Shown piece after piece: positions 26,716 to 35,548 of a DNA stretch of 64,000 nt; within the stretch, counting starts at the first letter, position 1; every line of letters starts with the position of its first letter. A program made the translations under genes and the position numbers. Below the pieces are notes generated by a model, which worked only from the letters and a program-made list of their open reading frames with translations, was not told the origin of the DNA and made no database searches. Source of the stretch: Nocardiopsis quinghaiensis (GTDB lineage Bacteria; Actinomycetota; Actinomycetes; Streptosporangiales; Streptosporangiaceae). Location of the stretch: contig NZ_VWVU01000002.1 of assembly GCF_008638365.1 (NCBI RefSeq), forward strand, positions 62,001 to 126,000, written 5' to 3'.

Positions 26716-27541
26716 AGTTAGTCCTAGCGGGAGTGCCGGGCCTGTGGGAGCTGAGGGGCTCGCACGACCCGGTCCTGAGGGGTACGGGACTCGCCGGGTT
26801 TGGTACCGCCGCGAGAGGCACCGCTCCTGGAACCTAACACCGGATAGCCGTCAGAGACGGCGTTTCGGCTCTTTGGTGTAACGGAACACAGCTTTCGTGA
26901 GACAGGGGGACCACGGGGCGCGGGCAGTCTGGGGAGTCACGGACGCCGGCGACCTTCCGTGGCGATGGATCCTCCACTCGGAACTGAGTGTAACCAGGTA
27001 AGCACACATTTGTACCCTGAAGGGGGGACTTTACGACATTGTGAGCGGTCATTTTCGGCCGCTTTCGGCCGTGCCGATCCCTGTCTGGCTCGGTCCCCGG
27101 AGTCTACGGTGGAGGCAGGCCCCCGCACCGGCAAGTGCGGTCGCGGAAAAGACTCCTGGCACGAGGACGCGACCATCCGCGGGAGCCTCGGCGGCGTCCC
27201 GGGTGGACGACCACCCGCCGACGTCTCGCTCTTCGGCGTCGGCCGGTCGGTACCCCCGGTCGGCGCTCCGGCGCCCCACCGGCCCACAACCGTCCACGTG
27301 GGCCGGTGGCGGCCTTCCCCCGCCCGCTCCCGCGGCCCCGCGCTCCCGCCGCCGCAGGACGGGCACCGCGTCCGGAGGTGCCGGGCCGGAGTATCCGCGA
27401 CCCGCCACCCACGTTGGCCGTAGTATGGGCTGGCCCTCCCCGTCCGTTCCAGCATCACTTCTCACACCCGCGCGCGTACGTGCGCGAGGGCGCGGCCGGG
27501 GCAAGCAAGTCCGAGACGAAACTGTGAGCCGAGAACCCCAC
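26716..27541. other. 826-bp divergent region between conservon GTPase and hisS
   Basis: No gene supported on either strand. The left half (26860-27080) is less G+C-rich than its surroundings and contains the pairs CACTC/GAGTG and a doubled TTTCGGCCG, so the GTPase promoter probably lies there. A TAGTAT -10-like box at 27421-27426 could serve hisS, giving a leader of about 110 bases. No tRNA or T-box-like structure was seen. Confidence 0.5.
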
Positions 27542-28906
27542 ATGTCCGATCAGCGCGTCGTCCGCCCCACTCCCATCAGCGGTTTCCCCGAGTGGACCCC
27601 CCAGGTCCGGGCCGTGGAGCAGCGCTGGCTGGACCATATCCGCGCCGGGTTCGAGTCCTTCGGCTTCGCGTCGGTGGAGACCCCGTCCGTGGAGAACCTG
27701 GACGTGCTGATGGCCAAGGGCGAGACCTCCCAGGAGGTCTACACCCTGCACCGCCTCCAGTCCGACGCCAAGGACGACTCCGACGCCAGGCTCGGACTGC
27801 ACTTCGACCTGACCGTGCCCTTCGCCCGGTACGTCGCCCAGCACTTCAACGAGCTGACCTTCCCGTTCAAGCGCTACCAGATGCAGCGCGTGTGGCGGGG
27901 TGAGCGCCCCCAGGAGGGGCGTTTCCGCGAGTTCACCCAGTGCGACATCGACGTCATCAACGTCGACTCCGTGCCGCTGCACTTCGACGCCGAACTGCCG
28001 CGCATCGTGCACCGGGTGCTCAGCGGCCTGGACATCCCCGCCTGGACGCTCAACGTCAACAACCGCAAGGTCCTCCAGGGCTTCTACGAGGGCTTGGGCG
28101 TCAAGGACCCGGTCGCGGTCATCCGCGCCGTGGACAAGCTCCACAAGATCGGTGACGACGGCGTGCGCCGGATCCTGCTGGCCGACGGCCTGACCGGCGA
28201 GCAGGCCGACGCGTGCCTGGCGCTGGCCCGGATCCGGGGTACCGGGTCCGACGTCGCCGAGCGGGTCCGCGCCCTGGGGGCCTCCTCCGAGCTGCTCGAC
28301 GAGGGCCTGGACGAGCTCGCCTTCGTCATGGGCGACCTGGCCGACCTGCCCGGGGACAGCGTCGTCGCCGACCTGTCCATCGCCCGCGGCCTGGACTACT
28401 ACACCGGCACGGTCTACGAGGCCTCCTTCGACGACGACCCCGGGTACGGGAGCATCTGCGCGGGCGGCCGGTACGAGGACCTGGCCGGGCAGTTCATCCG
28501 CAGGAGGCTGCCGGGCGTGGGCATCTCCATCGGTCTCACCCGCATCTTCGCCAAGCTCGTCGCGGAGGGCCGGATCCGGGAGGGGCGGTCCTGCCCCACC
28601 GACGTGATGGTCGTGGTGCCCGGCGCCGAGCGCCGCCGCGAGGCCCTGCGCACCGGCGAGCTGCTGCGCGGCCGCGGGTTCAACACCGAGGTGTTCCACT
28701 CCGCCGCCAAGGTCGGCAAGCAGATCCAGTACGCCGCCAAGAAGGGCATCCCCTTCGTGTGGTTCCCGCCGTTCGACGCCGACGGCGACCACGAGGTCAA
28801 GGACATGGGCTCCGGCGAGCAGGGCCCCGCCGATCCCGGCACCTGGGCTCCCGGCGACACGGTCACGGCCTCGGAGCCGGGCACGGGCACGGGCACCGCG
28901 GGGTAG
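27542..28906 (+). CDS. hisS: histidyl-tRNA synthetase, atypical form
   Basis: 454 residues, class II synthetase. Motif 2 region is QRVWRGERPQEGRFREFTQC, the histidine-binding HisA loops are ARGLDYYTGTVYEA and GGRYEDL, motif 3 is GVGISIGLTRI, and the C-terminal anticodon domain includes AAKVGKQIQYAAKKGIP. It attaches histidine to tRNA-His. The REFTQCDID sequence and the N-terminus (ISGFPEWTPQVRAVEQ) differ from the common actinobacterial HisRS, which sits near relA elsewhere in these genomes, and recall eukaryote-like enzymes, so this may be a second copy or a replacement. ATG at 27542 lacks a good ribosome site; a GTG six codons earlier is possible. The Thr/Gly-rich tail is variable. Confidence 0.9.
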   Translation: MSDQRVVRPTPISGFPEWTPQVRAVEQRWLDHIRAGFESFGFASVETPSVENLDVLMAKGETSQEVYTLHRLQSDAKDDSDARLGLHFDLTVPFARYVAQHFNELTFPFKRYQMQRVWRGERPQEGRFREFTQCDIDVINVDSVPLHFDAELPRIVHRVLSGLDIPAWTLNVNNRKVLQGFYEGLGVKDPVAVIRAVDKLHKIGDDGVRRILLADGLTGEQADACLALARIRGTGSDVAERVRALGASSELLDEGLDELAFVMGDLADLPGDSVVADLSIARGLDYYTGTVYEASFDDDPGYGSICAGGRYEDLAGQFIRRRLPGVGISIGLTRIFAKLVAEGRIREGRSCPTDVMVVVPGAERRREALRTGELLRGRGFNTEVFHSAAKVGKQIQYAAKKGIPFVWFPPFDADGDHEVKDMGSGEQGPADPGTWAPGDTVTASEPGTGTGTAG

Positions 28907-28918
28907 CCGCTTCGGGGG

Positions 28919-28935
28919 CGTGTTCGGCGAACACG
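28919..28935 (+). terminator. hairpin after hisS
   Basis: Seven-base perfect arms around a 3-base loop starting 12 bases after the hisS stop, nested in a larger imperfect repeat (28916-28945). No U-run. Confidence 0.4.
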
Positions 28936-29108
28936 GGACACGCCCTACCACCTTCCCGGTCGGGATGGGCGGTTTCGGCCCGCTCGTGCCGGAACCGGCC
29001 ACCGTGGGGACAGGTCCGACCCGCGAGTGCGACACTGGAGACGGAGTTCCCCGTGCGCCGCGTCCGGCGCGGTGCACGGGCCGGTTCGGTGTCCTAGTAA
29101 TCGAGGCC

Positions 29109-31565
29109 ATGTCTCCTCCCCGCCACAATCTGCCCCTGTCCGCCGGCGAGTTCGTCAGCTTCGTCGGGCGTGAACGCGACATCGTCGATCTGGGCCGCCT
29201 CCTCGGTACCGCCAGGATGGTCACGCTGACCGGTACCGGAGGCATCGGCAAGACGCGCCTGGCCCTGCACCTGGCCGAGCGCGTCATGCGCCGGTTCCCC
29301 GACGGCGTGCGCTTCATCGACCTCAGCGAGGCCTCCACCCACGACCAGGCGCTGCGCGCGGTGGCGGTCGGCCTGCAGGCGGTGGAGGACGACTCGCGCA
29401 CGGCGATGGACGCCGTCATCACCTCGCTGCGCACCCGCAACCTGCTGCTGCTCCTGGACACCTGCGAGCACGCCGTGGGGCCGATGGCCAAGCTGTGCCA
29501 GGCGGTGCTGCGCGACTGCCCCCGGGTCCGCATCCTGGCGACCAGCCGCCAGCCGCTGCACGTGCCCGAGGAGACCATCTGGCGTGTGCCCCCGCTGTCC
29601 CTGCCCGCGCGGCCCACCCCCACCGACCCCCACGCGGCCGGCCCCGATCCCATCCCCCGTCGCGACACGCAGCGCTACGAGTCGGTACGGCTGTTCGTCA
29701 CCCGCGCGCACGCCGCCCGCACCGGGTTCGAGATGACCAGGGAGAACTCCGGCTACATCGCGGAGATCTGCCGGATGCTGGACGGCATGCCGCTGGCGAT
29801 CGAACTGGCCGCCGCCCGTATCCGGCTGCTGTCCGTGCAACAGATCCTGCACCGCCTGGACGACCGCTTCCAGCTTCTGACCAGCGACGGCTCCGAGGAC
29901 CTGCCGCCGCGCCAGCGCACCCTGCGCGCGGTCCTGGAATGGAGCCACGACCTGCTCACCGACGCGGAGCGGCTCCTGCTGCACCGTCTGTCGGTGTTCT
30001 CCACGTGGTACCTGGAGGTCGCCGAGGACGTCTGCTCGGGCGAGGGGGTCGACCCCTCCGACATCCTGCCGCTGCACTTCTCCCTGCTGGACAAGTCGCT
30101 GGTGGTGATGGACGCCGAGATCGACGGCACCACCCACTACCGGCTGACCGAGACGGTGCGCGCCTACGCCGCCGAGCACCTGGCGCGGAGCGGTGGCGGG
30201 GACGACCGGTGGGAGCGTTACCTGCGCTTCTGCGTCACCCACCTGGAGGAGTGGGCCAAGGCCGACTGCGCACCGCTGGCCTGGGGCGAGCGCCTGGCAC
30301 GTCTGAGGCTGCTCGACCACCACAGGGAGAACCACGTCCGGGTGGTGGACTGGGCGCTGTCGCGGGGACGCGTGGACGAGGCCCTGCGGGTGTGCGTGGC
30401 TCTGCGCTCCTACTGGATGGTGCGCGGTCTGGCCGCCGAGGGCAGCCGCGTCCTGGAGCGGGCGCTGGACACCGACCCCGACAGGCAGTCCCCGCGCCTG
30501 AGGGCGCGTGCCCTGGCCCTGCACGCCGAACTGCGTCTGGACCTGGACACGGCGCCGCGCGTGTCCACCCTGGCCACGTGCGCCCTGGAAGCGGCGCGGG
30601 CCTGCCGTGAGGCGGGGGCCGCGGCCTCGTCCCTGGCCACCAAGGCGGTGCTGTCCCAGCGCACCGGCGCGCTGGACGAGGGGCAGCGGCACGCCGAGCG
30701 GGCCAGGGAGTGGGCCTCCCAGGTCGACGACCCCGTCACCGAGGTGACCACGCTGGACGTGCTGGCGCAGTTGGCGCGCCGCCGCGGCGATGCCGCCCTG
30801 GCGAGCGGCTACCTGGAGCAGAGCATCTCGGTGGCCGAGAACCTGGGCGACCGGTGGAGCGTGGCCCGCTGTCTGCACGGGCTGGGATCGATCGCCGCCG
30901 AACGGCGGGACTTCCCGCGGGCGCGCGCCCTGTTCGCCGAGGCGCTGTCGGTCTTCGGCGAGCTGGAGGCGGCTCCGGCGACCGCGCACTGCGCCCGGGA
31001 GCTGGGGCGCCTGTACCTGGCCGAGGGCGAGGCGCTGCGGGCCAGGGAGCCCCTGTCGACGTGTCTGCGGGTGAGCTTCACCTCCGGGCAGCGTATCGCC
31101 GTGGCGCGCGCCCTGGAGGCGCTGGCGGAACTGGCGCTGGCCGAGGACGAGGCGGAGCGGGCCGCCGCCCTGGTGGGGGTGGCCGCCGACCTTCGCACGT
31201 CGCTGGACCAGCCCTCGGCCGAGACGCTGCGGCTCCGGTCGGCGGTGGAGCGGCGGGTGGGCGGAGCGCGGACCGCCGAGGCGTGGAACGCGTGGCGCTC
31301 CCTGCCCCTGGAGCAGGTGCTCGACCGGGCGCTGGCATTTCCCCGGCCCCCGGCCCCAGGAACCACCGGTCCGGGCTCCCTGACCCCCCGGGAGAGGGAG
31401 GTGGCCGAACTCGTCGAACGGGGCCTGTCCAACCGGGAGATCGCCGAGCGGCTGACGATCAGCCAGGCGACCGCAGCCCGACATATCGCGAACATCTTCA
31501 GAAAACTATCGATTTCCTCCAGGGCACAGTTGACCGGCTGGGCCGTGTCGGAGGACGGTGTCTGA
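29109..31565 (+). CDS. large STAND-ATPase LuxR-type transcriptional regulator (copy 1)
   Basis: 818 residues. A P-loop NTPase of the STAND/NB-ARC type starts at once (FVGRERDIVDLGRLL, Walker A GTGGIGKT at 42-49, Walker B LLLLLDTCEH, then ILATSRQPL and GMPLAIELAAARI). A long helical region of TPR-like repeats occupies about residues 360-720. A LuxR/GerE helix-turn-helix follows (LTPREREVAELVERGLSNRE onward, about 757-818). Such proteins act as ATP- and ligand-gated activators, often of secondary metabolism. ATG at 29109 has a short GAGG just upstream. The next gene is a paralogue in the same orientation. Confidence 0.9.
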   Translation: MSPPRHNLPLSAGEFVSFVGRERDIVDLGRLLGTARMVTLTGTGGIGKTRLALHLAERVMRRFPDGVRFIDLSEASTHDQALRAVAVGLQAVEDDSRTAMDAVITSLRTRNLLLLLDTCEHAVGPMAKLCQAVLRDCPRVRILATSRQPLHVPEETIWRVPPLSLPARPTPTDPHAAGPDPIPRRDTQRYESVRLFVTRAHAARTGFEMTRENSGYIAEICRMLDGMPLAIELAAARIRLLSVQQILHRLDDRFQLLTSDGSEDLPPRQRTLRAVLEWSHDLLTDAERLLLHRLSVFSTWYLEVAEDVCSGEGVDPSDILPLHFSLLDKSLVVMDAEIDGTTHYRLTETVRAYAAEHLARSGGGDDRWERYLRFCVTHLEEWAKADCAPLAWGERLARLRLLDHHRENHVRVVDWALSRGRVDEALRVCVALRSYWMVRGLAAEGSRVLERALDTDPDRQSPRLRARALALHAELRLDLDTAPRVSTLATCALEAARACREAGAAASSLATKAVLSQRTGALDEGQRHAERAREWASQVDDPVTEVTTLDVLAQLARRRGDAALASGYLEQSISVAENLGDRWSVARCLHGLGSIAAERRDFPRARALFAEALSVFGELEAAPATAHCARELGRLYLAEGEALRAREPLSTCLRVSFTSGQRIAVARALEALAELALAEDEAERAAALVGVAADLRTSLDQPSAETLRLRSAVERRVGGARTAEAWNAWRSLPLEQVLDRALAFPRPPAPGTTGPGSLTPREREVAELVERGLSNREIAERLTISQATAARHIANIFRKLSISSRAQLTGWAVSEDGV

Positions 31566-31723
31566 GAGGGGTCGCGGACGGCGGGAAGCACTTGCACAGT
31601 GCGCGTGCACCCGCTAAGACAGGAACCCCAGGTACCAACGCCCACCCGACCACGTCCACCCTGCCGACCTTCTCCCCCGTCCCTGGTGAGAACCCTCCCC
31701 GACCGCCCCTACATGTGAAGGCC

Positions 31724-34252
31724 ATGGCACCTTTGACCGCGCCCGCGCGGCACAACCTCCCCCGTCCGGGCACCGGATTCGTGGGCCGCGAACGGGACCT
31801 GAGTGATCTGCTCCGCCTGCTCGGCTCCAGCCGCTCCGTCACGTTGTGCGGAGCCGACGGGATGGGGAAGACCCGTCTGGCGATACGCCTGGCCGAGCAG
31901 TCCACCGTCTCCTTCCCCGACGGCGTGTGGATGGCCGACCTGGCGGACGCGCGCACGGCCCTGGAGGTGTACGCGCGGGTGTGCGCCGCGGTGGGCGTGG
32001 TCGAGGAGCCCGGACAGCCGCTTTCGGCCACGGTGACCGACGCGCTGCGCGACCGCCGCCTGCTGCTGGTGCTGGACTCCTGCGAGCACGTCATCGACGA
32101 GGTGACGGAGGTCGGCGAGGCCCTGCTGGCCGCCTGCCCCGCCGTGTCGGTCCTGCTCACCAGCGAGGACCCGTTCCGGTTGTCGGGCGGAACGGTGTGG
32201 CGGGTGACCCCGATGGCCCTGCCGCTGCCCGCGCGCAAGGGGCCGCCGCCCGACCCCTCGGGTTCGGAGGCGGTACGGCTGTTCCTGGACCGCGCGCGCA
32301 CGTGCGACCCCCGCTTCTCGGTCTCGGCCCGGGAGCTGGAGACCGTGACGGAGCTGTGCGACCTGGCGGGCGGGATCCCGCTGGGGATCGAGGTGCTGGG
32401 CGCGAGTGCGCCCGGGACCGGTCCCGGGGAGCTCGTCGAGAAGCTGCGCGCGTACCTGGCCTCCCCCGCGGCCCGGCCCGGGCCGGGCCAGGCCGTCTCA
32501 CGCATCGAGATGCTGCCCCTGGTGCTGGACTTCGTGTACAGCGGCCTGCCGGAGGCCGAGCGGGTGCTGTTGCGGCGCCTGTCGGTGTTCCGGGGGTGGG
32601 ACCTGGAGCTGGCAGAGCGGGTGTGCGCCGACGAGGCGCTGCCGGAGTCGGCCGTCCTCGACCTGTCGGCGTCGTTGCTGAACCGCTCGCTGATCACGGT
32701 GACCGGCGAGTTCGAGGGCCGTGTGCGCTACCGGTTGCCGGAGGCGGTACGGCGGTTCGCGCGCTCCCGGCTGGTCGCCGAGGGCGAGGCCGAACTGTTC
32801 CAGGAGCGGCTCATGAACCGGATGCTGCACCTGGTCGAGGACCTGGGGCGCACGTTGGAGTCGAGCCGGTCCATGCCGTGGAAAGAGCGCGACTCCGCAC
32901 GGCGGCGGGTGGGCGCCGAGTGCGACACACTGCGCTCGCTGTTGCGCTGGTCGCTGGACCACGGCGCGGCCGAGCCGGGACTGCGGCTGTGCGCCAGCCT
33001 GGTCGCGCACTGGGTGAGTCACCAGCACTACGCCGAGGGCACTTACTGGATGGACCGGCTGCTGGAGCTGGATGACGCGGCGAAGGCGCCCTCACGGGCG
33101 CGGGCGCTGGTGGGCCGGGCCCAGCTCGCGCGGGTGCGGCACGACCACGCGCTGGCCCTGTCCCTGGGCGAGGAGGGTCTGCGGCTGTGCCGGGAGGCCG
33201 GGGACGACGTGTCCGTCCGCGCCGCGCTGAACCTGCTCGCCCTGGTGGAGGTGCTCAACCGCGTACCGGACCAGGCCGCGGTGCGGGTGGAGGAGGCGCT
33301 GCGGCTGTGCCGTGACGCGGGCGACCTGTGGGGCGAGGCGATAGCTCTGGGGACCCGGGCGGCCCTGGTCGCCCAGCAGGGTGACCATCCCACGGCCGAC
33401 CACCACTACAACGCCGCTCTGACCCTGCTGCGCGGTATCGACCACCGGTGGGGGGTGGGCGTCACCCTCATCGGCCAGGCCCACGCGGCCGAGGCCGGTG
33501 GGGACCTGGTGACGGCGGACCGCTGTTACCGGGAGGCGCTGGACACCCAGCGGATGATCGGCGCGGTGGCCGAGGAGGCGCGCTGCCTGGCCGGAATCGG
33601 CCGGGTGGCCCATGCCCAGGGCTCCACGGGCCAGGCCTACGACTACCTGAGCGAGGGGCTGCTGCTGAGCCACTCGACGGGACAGCGCGCCGACGCGGCC
33701 TGTGCTCTGACCGCGATCGCCCGGGTGGCCTTCGGCTCCGGACTGCGCGAGTCCGCCTGCCGCCTGGCCGGTGCGGCGACGAGCGTGCGCGAGCGGCTGG
33801 GACTGCCCGTGCACGCGGCCCCGTGGCCGTTCGCGGACGAGGAGAGGACGCGTCGCCGGCGCCGCCGCCTGGTCCACTGGTGGGAGCAGGGCCGTGGCCT
33901 GGGCCTGTCGGGCGCGGTCCGCGAGGGCGAGCGGCTGGTCGAGGAGGGACGGCGCCCCCCGCCGCGCCGCGGTACCTCACCGCAGGCCAGGCGTAACGAA
34001 CGCGGGCGCGAGGCGCGGAAGGTGGTACCTCCCTCGCCGGACTCGGTGACCCCCGAGGAGACCCTGACCAGGCGCGAGCTGGAGGTCGCCCTCCTGGTGA
34101 GCCGGGGAGAGAGCAACCCCGGAATAGCCCGTGCGCTGTTCATCACCTCGTCGACGGCGGCACGACACGTGGCCAACATCAACCGCAAGATGGGCTTCCA
34201 CTCACGTACGCAGATCGCCGCATGGGTACGGCGTCACCAGAGGCCGGACTGA
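31724..34252 (+). CDS. large STAND-ATPase LuxR-type transcriptional regulator (copy 2)
   Basis: 842 residues with the same architecture as the preceding gene: RHNLP start, FVGRERDLSDLLRLL, Walker A GADGMGKT at 43-50, Walker B LLLVLDSCEH, sensor VLLTSEDPF, a TPR-like middle, a basic linker, and a C-terminal LuxR helix-turn-helix (LTRRELEVALLVSRGESNPG onward). It is a tandem duplicate of copy 1 that has diverged, most strongly in the middle, and has a longer Arg-rich linker before the DNA-binding domain. ATG at 31724 is preferred; a GTG at 31715 is in frame. The 158 bases between the copies hold no gene. A truncated adenylate-forming protein follows downstream. Confidence 0.9.
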   Translation: MAPLTAPARHNLPRPGTGFVGRERDLSDLLRLLGSSRSVTLCGADGMGKTRLAIRLAEQSTVSFPDGVWMADLADARTALEVYARVCAAVGVVEEPGQPLSATVTDALRDRRLLLVLDSCEHVIDEVTEVGEALLAACPAVSVLLTSEDPFRLSGGTVWRVTPMALPLPARKGPPPDPSGSEAVRLFLDRARTCDPRFSVSARELETVTELCDLAGGIPLGIEVLGASAPGTGPGELVEKLRAYLASPAARPGPGQAVSRIEMLPLVLDFVYSGLPEAERVLLRRLSVFRGWDLELAERVCADEALPESAVLDLSASLLNRSLITVTGEFEGRVRYRLPEAVRRFARSRLVAEGEAELFQERLMNRMLHLVEDLGRTLESSRSMPWKERDSARRRVGAECDTLRSLLRWSLDHGAAEPGLRLCASLVAHWVSHQHYAEGTYWMDRLLELDDAAKAPSRARALVGRAQLARVRHDHALALSLGEEGLRLCREAGDDVSVRAALNLLALVEVLNRVPDQAAVRVEEALRLCRDAGDLWGEAIALGTRAALVAQQGDHPTADHHYNAALTLLRGIDHRWGVGVTLIGQAHAAEAGGDLVTADRCYREALDTQRMIGAVAEEARCLAGIGRVAHAQGSTGQAYDYLSEGLLLSHSTGQRADAACALTAIARVAFGSGLRESACRLAGAATSVRERLGLPVHAAPWPFADEERTRRRRRRLVHWWEQGRGLGLSGAVREGERLVEEGRRPPPRRGTSPQARRNERGREARKVVPPSPDSVTPEETLTRRELEVALLVSRGESNPGIARALFITSSTAARHVANINRKMGFHSRTQIAAWVRRHQRPD

Positions 34253-34318
34253 CTGTCCGATCTGCCCGGTTCCGCCCCACTCCCGGGTGGGCGATCTCCT
34301 TCCCCATCGAATCTACAT

Positions 34319-34348
34319 ATGCATGTGCATGGCAAGATGCATGTGCAT
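34319..34348. repeat. 12-base direct repeat with 18-base period
   Basis: ATGCATGTGCAT occurs at 34319-34330 and again at 34337-34348, separated by six bases. Each copy begins with the palindrome ATGCAT. A period of 18 bases puts both on nearly the same helix face, as for a dimeric regulator. Confidence 0.75.
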
Positions 34349-34386
34349 CTGGCTGTGAACGCGTTAGGCTTCAAGCCATGGGACAT

Positions 34387-34418
34387 CACGTTCGTGACAC
34401 TGCGGTGACACGAACGTG
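34387..34418. repeat. inverted repeat (putative operator or hairpin)
   Basis: CACGTTCGTG at 34387-34396 and its exact reverse complement at 34409-34418. The arms extend inward to about 17 bases with two mismatches, so the whole 32-base element is nearly one palindrome. Each arm is itself close to palindromic. Confidence 0.7.
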
Positions 34419-34648
34419 TGGGTCCCGGAAACGGCCGTCGGGGACCGGATCCAGAACCGGGAGTGCCACGGCCCCCGGTTCCGGGAAGGTCTTCGGAGCC
34501 GAGGGGAGACCGCGTCGGCGCGAGGTGCGTCCTGGGGAGGAAGACCGTACCCGCCGACCGGAGCGCCGCCGCCGGGTTCGCCACGTGGAGGGGGCGTGAC
34601 GAGCCCGGGTGGCGGTGCCACCGACAGATGGGTGAGCTGGGGGTACGT

Positions 34649-35497
34649 ATGGGGGTAGGGCTGTCTTCAGGAACCGGACGACCGGGACGCCACCTGCCGC
34701 GTCGGGACGACCCGATCGGCTCGTTGACCGGTGGCCTGTGCGAACGGCTGCGTCTGCGGTCCGGACGGGTGGGAACGATCCGCGGACACGGGTACCGCGT
34801 GGACGCGCTCTCCTTCGCGACCGAGGTGGAACGGGCCGCCGCCGGACTGAGCCACCGCGGCATATGTTTCGGCGACGTGGTGGGGATCCTCGCGCCGGTC
34901 TCCCCCCATCGGTTCCTGGCCACGTACACGGTGAAGGCCGTGGGCGGGCGCGCCCTGCCCCTGTCGGTCACCTCCGACATGGAGACCCAGTGCGCCGTGC
35001 TCACCGAGACCGACACGCGCCTGCTGTTCGTCAGCGCCGACATGGCTCCGACCGCGTTGGAGCTCGCGGAGCGTTCGAGGGTGCGGCAGGTCATCTCGTT
35101 CGGAACGGCGCTGGGGACGACGCCCTTCAGGGAACTGCTGCAGCCCAGCCCGGACGGCAGCGGCTACAGCCCCGCCCGCGGCCTGTTCGACAACGGCATC
35201 CTGGGCTATGAGCGCACCGGAAACGGACTGCTGACCACGCTGTATCCCTACAGCGACCTGATGGCGCGCTTCGCGGAGCTGCGCGACCGGCTCGAACTCA
35301 CCTCCGACGACGTGGTGGCGGTGGACGAGAGCGGGGACGAGGTGGCACGGGTGGTGCTGGTGGCACTGGCCCTGTGGACGGGGGCGTGCGTGGTGGCGGG
35401 TGCGGGTTGTCCGCCGCCCGAGGGACGCCAGGTGACGGTGCGCTGCGCTCCCGAACCGGAGCGGGTCGCCGAACCACCGGCCGCCGGAGCGTACTGA
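34649..35497 (+). CDS. truncated AMP-binding (adenylate-forming) protein
   Basis: 282 residues that resemble the first part of an acyl-CoA synthetase/adenylation domain: a helix pair (FATEVERAAAGLSHRGICFG), DVVGILAPVSPHRFLATYTVKAVGGRALPLSVTSDMET, then a LLFVSADMAPTALELAE segment and a region that recalls the strand order before the A3 loop. The Ser/Thr/Gly-rich A3 loop, the A5 and A7 motifs and the entire C-terminal lid are absent, so it cannot be a normal ligase. The frame ends in a natural stop with intact coding character to the end, which argues for a stand-alone subdomain and not a recent break. GGGGG upstream sets the ATG at 34649. Confidence 0.7.
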   Translation: MGVGLSSGTGRPGRHLPRRDDPIGSLTGGLCERLRLRSGRVGTIRGHGYRVDALSFATEVERAAAGLSHRGICFGDVVGILAPVSPHRFLATYTVKAVGGRALPLSVTSDMETQCAVLTETDTRLLFVSADMAPTALELAERSRVRQVISFGTALGTTPFRELLQPSPDGSGYSPARGLFDNGILGYERTGNGLLTTLYPYSDLMARFAELRDRLELTSDDVVAVDESGDEVARVVLVALALWTGACVVAGAGCPPPEGRQVTVRCAPEPERVAEPPAAGAY

Positions 35498-35548
35498 CCG
35501 TCGGGGCGTGAGGGGAGGCGCCGCGACCGGGGGCGGCCGCGGACCGGT

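Larger units (their letters stand above)
34253..34648. other. repeat-bearing region before the truncated AMP-binding gene
   Basis: 396 bases. The stretch around 34305-34365 is clearly richer in A and T than its surroundings and holds a 12-base direct repeat; an inverted repeat follows at 34387-34418. Both are listed separately. A 73-codon frame starting at 34378 is Arg/Gly-rich and not convincing. Confidence 0.6.

Noticed and set aside
27041-27541. Extension of the hisS frame by about 167 codons upstream
   Set aside because: The extension is Pro/Arg/Ala-rich without conserved residues and HisRS begins near the ATG at 27542.
29094-31484. A minus-strand open frame of 796 codons opposite the first LuxR-type regulator
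   Set aside because: Antisense shadow with Gln/Arg/His-rich sequence and no domain.
34378-34599. A 73-residue frame with a TAGGCT box seven bases before its ATG
   Set aside because: The product is almost only Arg, Gly, Pro and Ser, and its start lies inside the repeat region; more likely non-coding.
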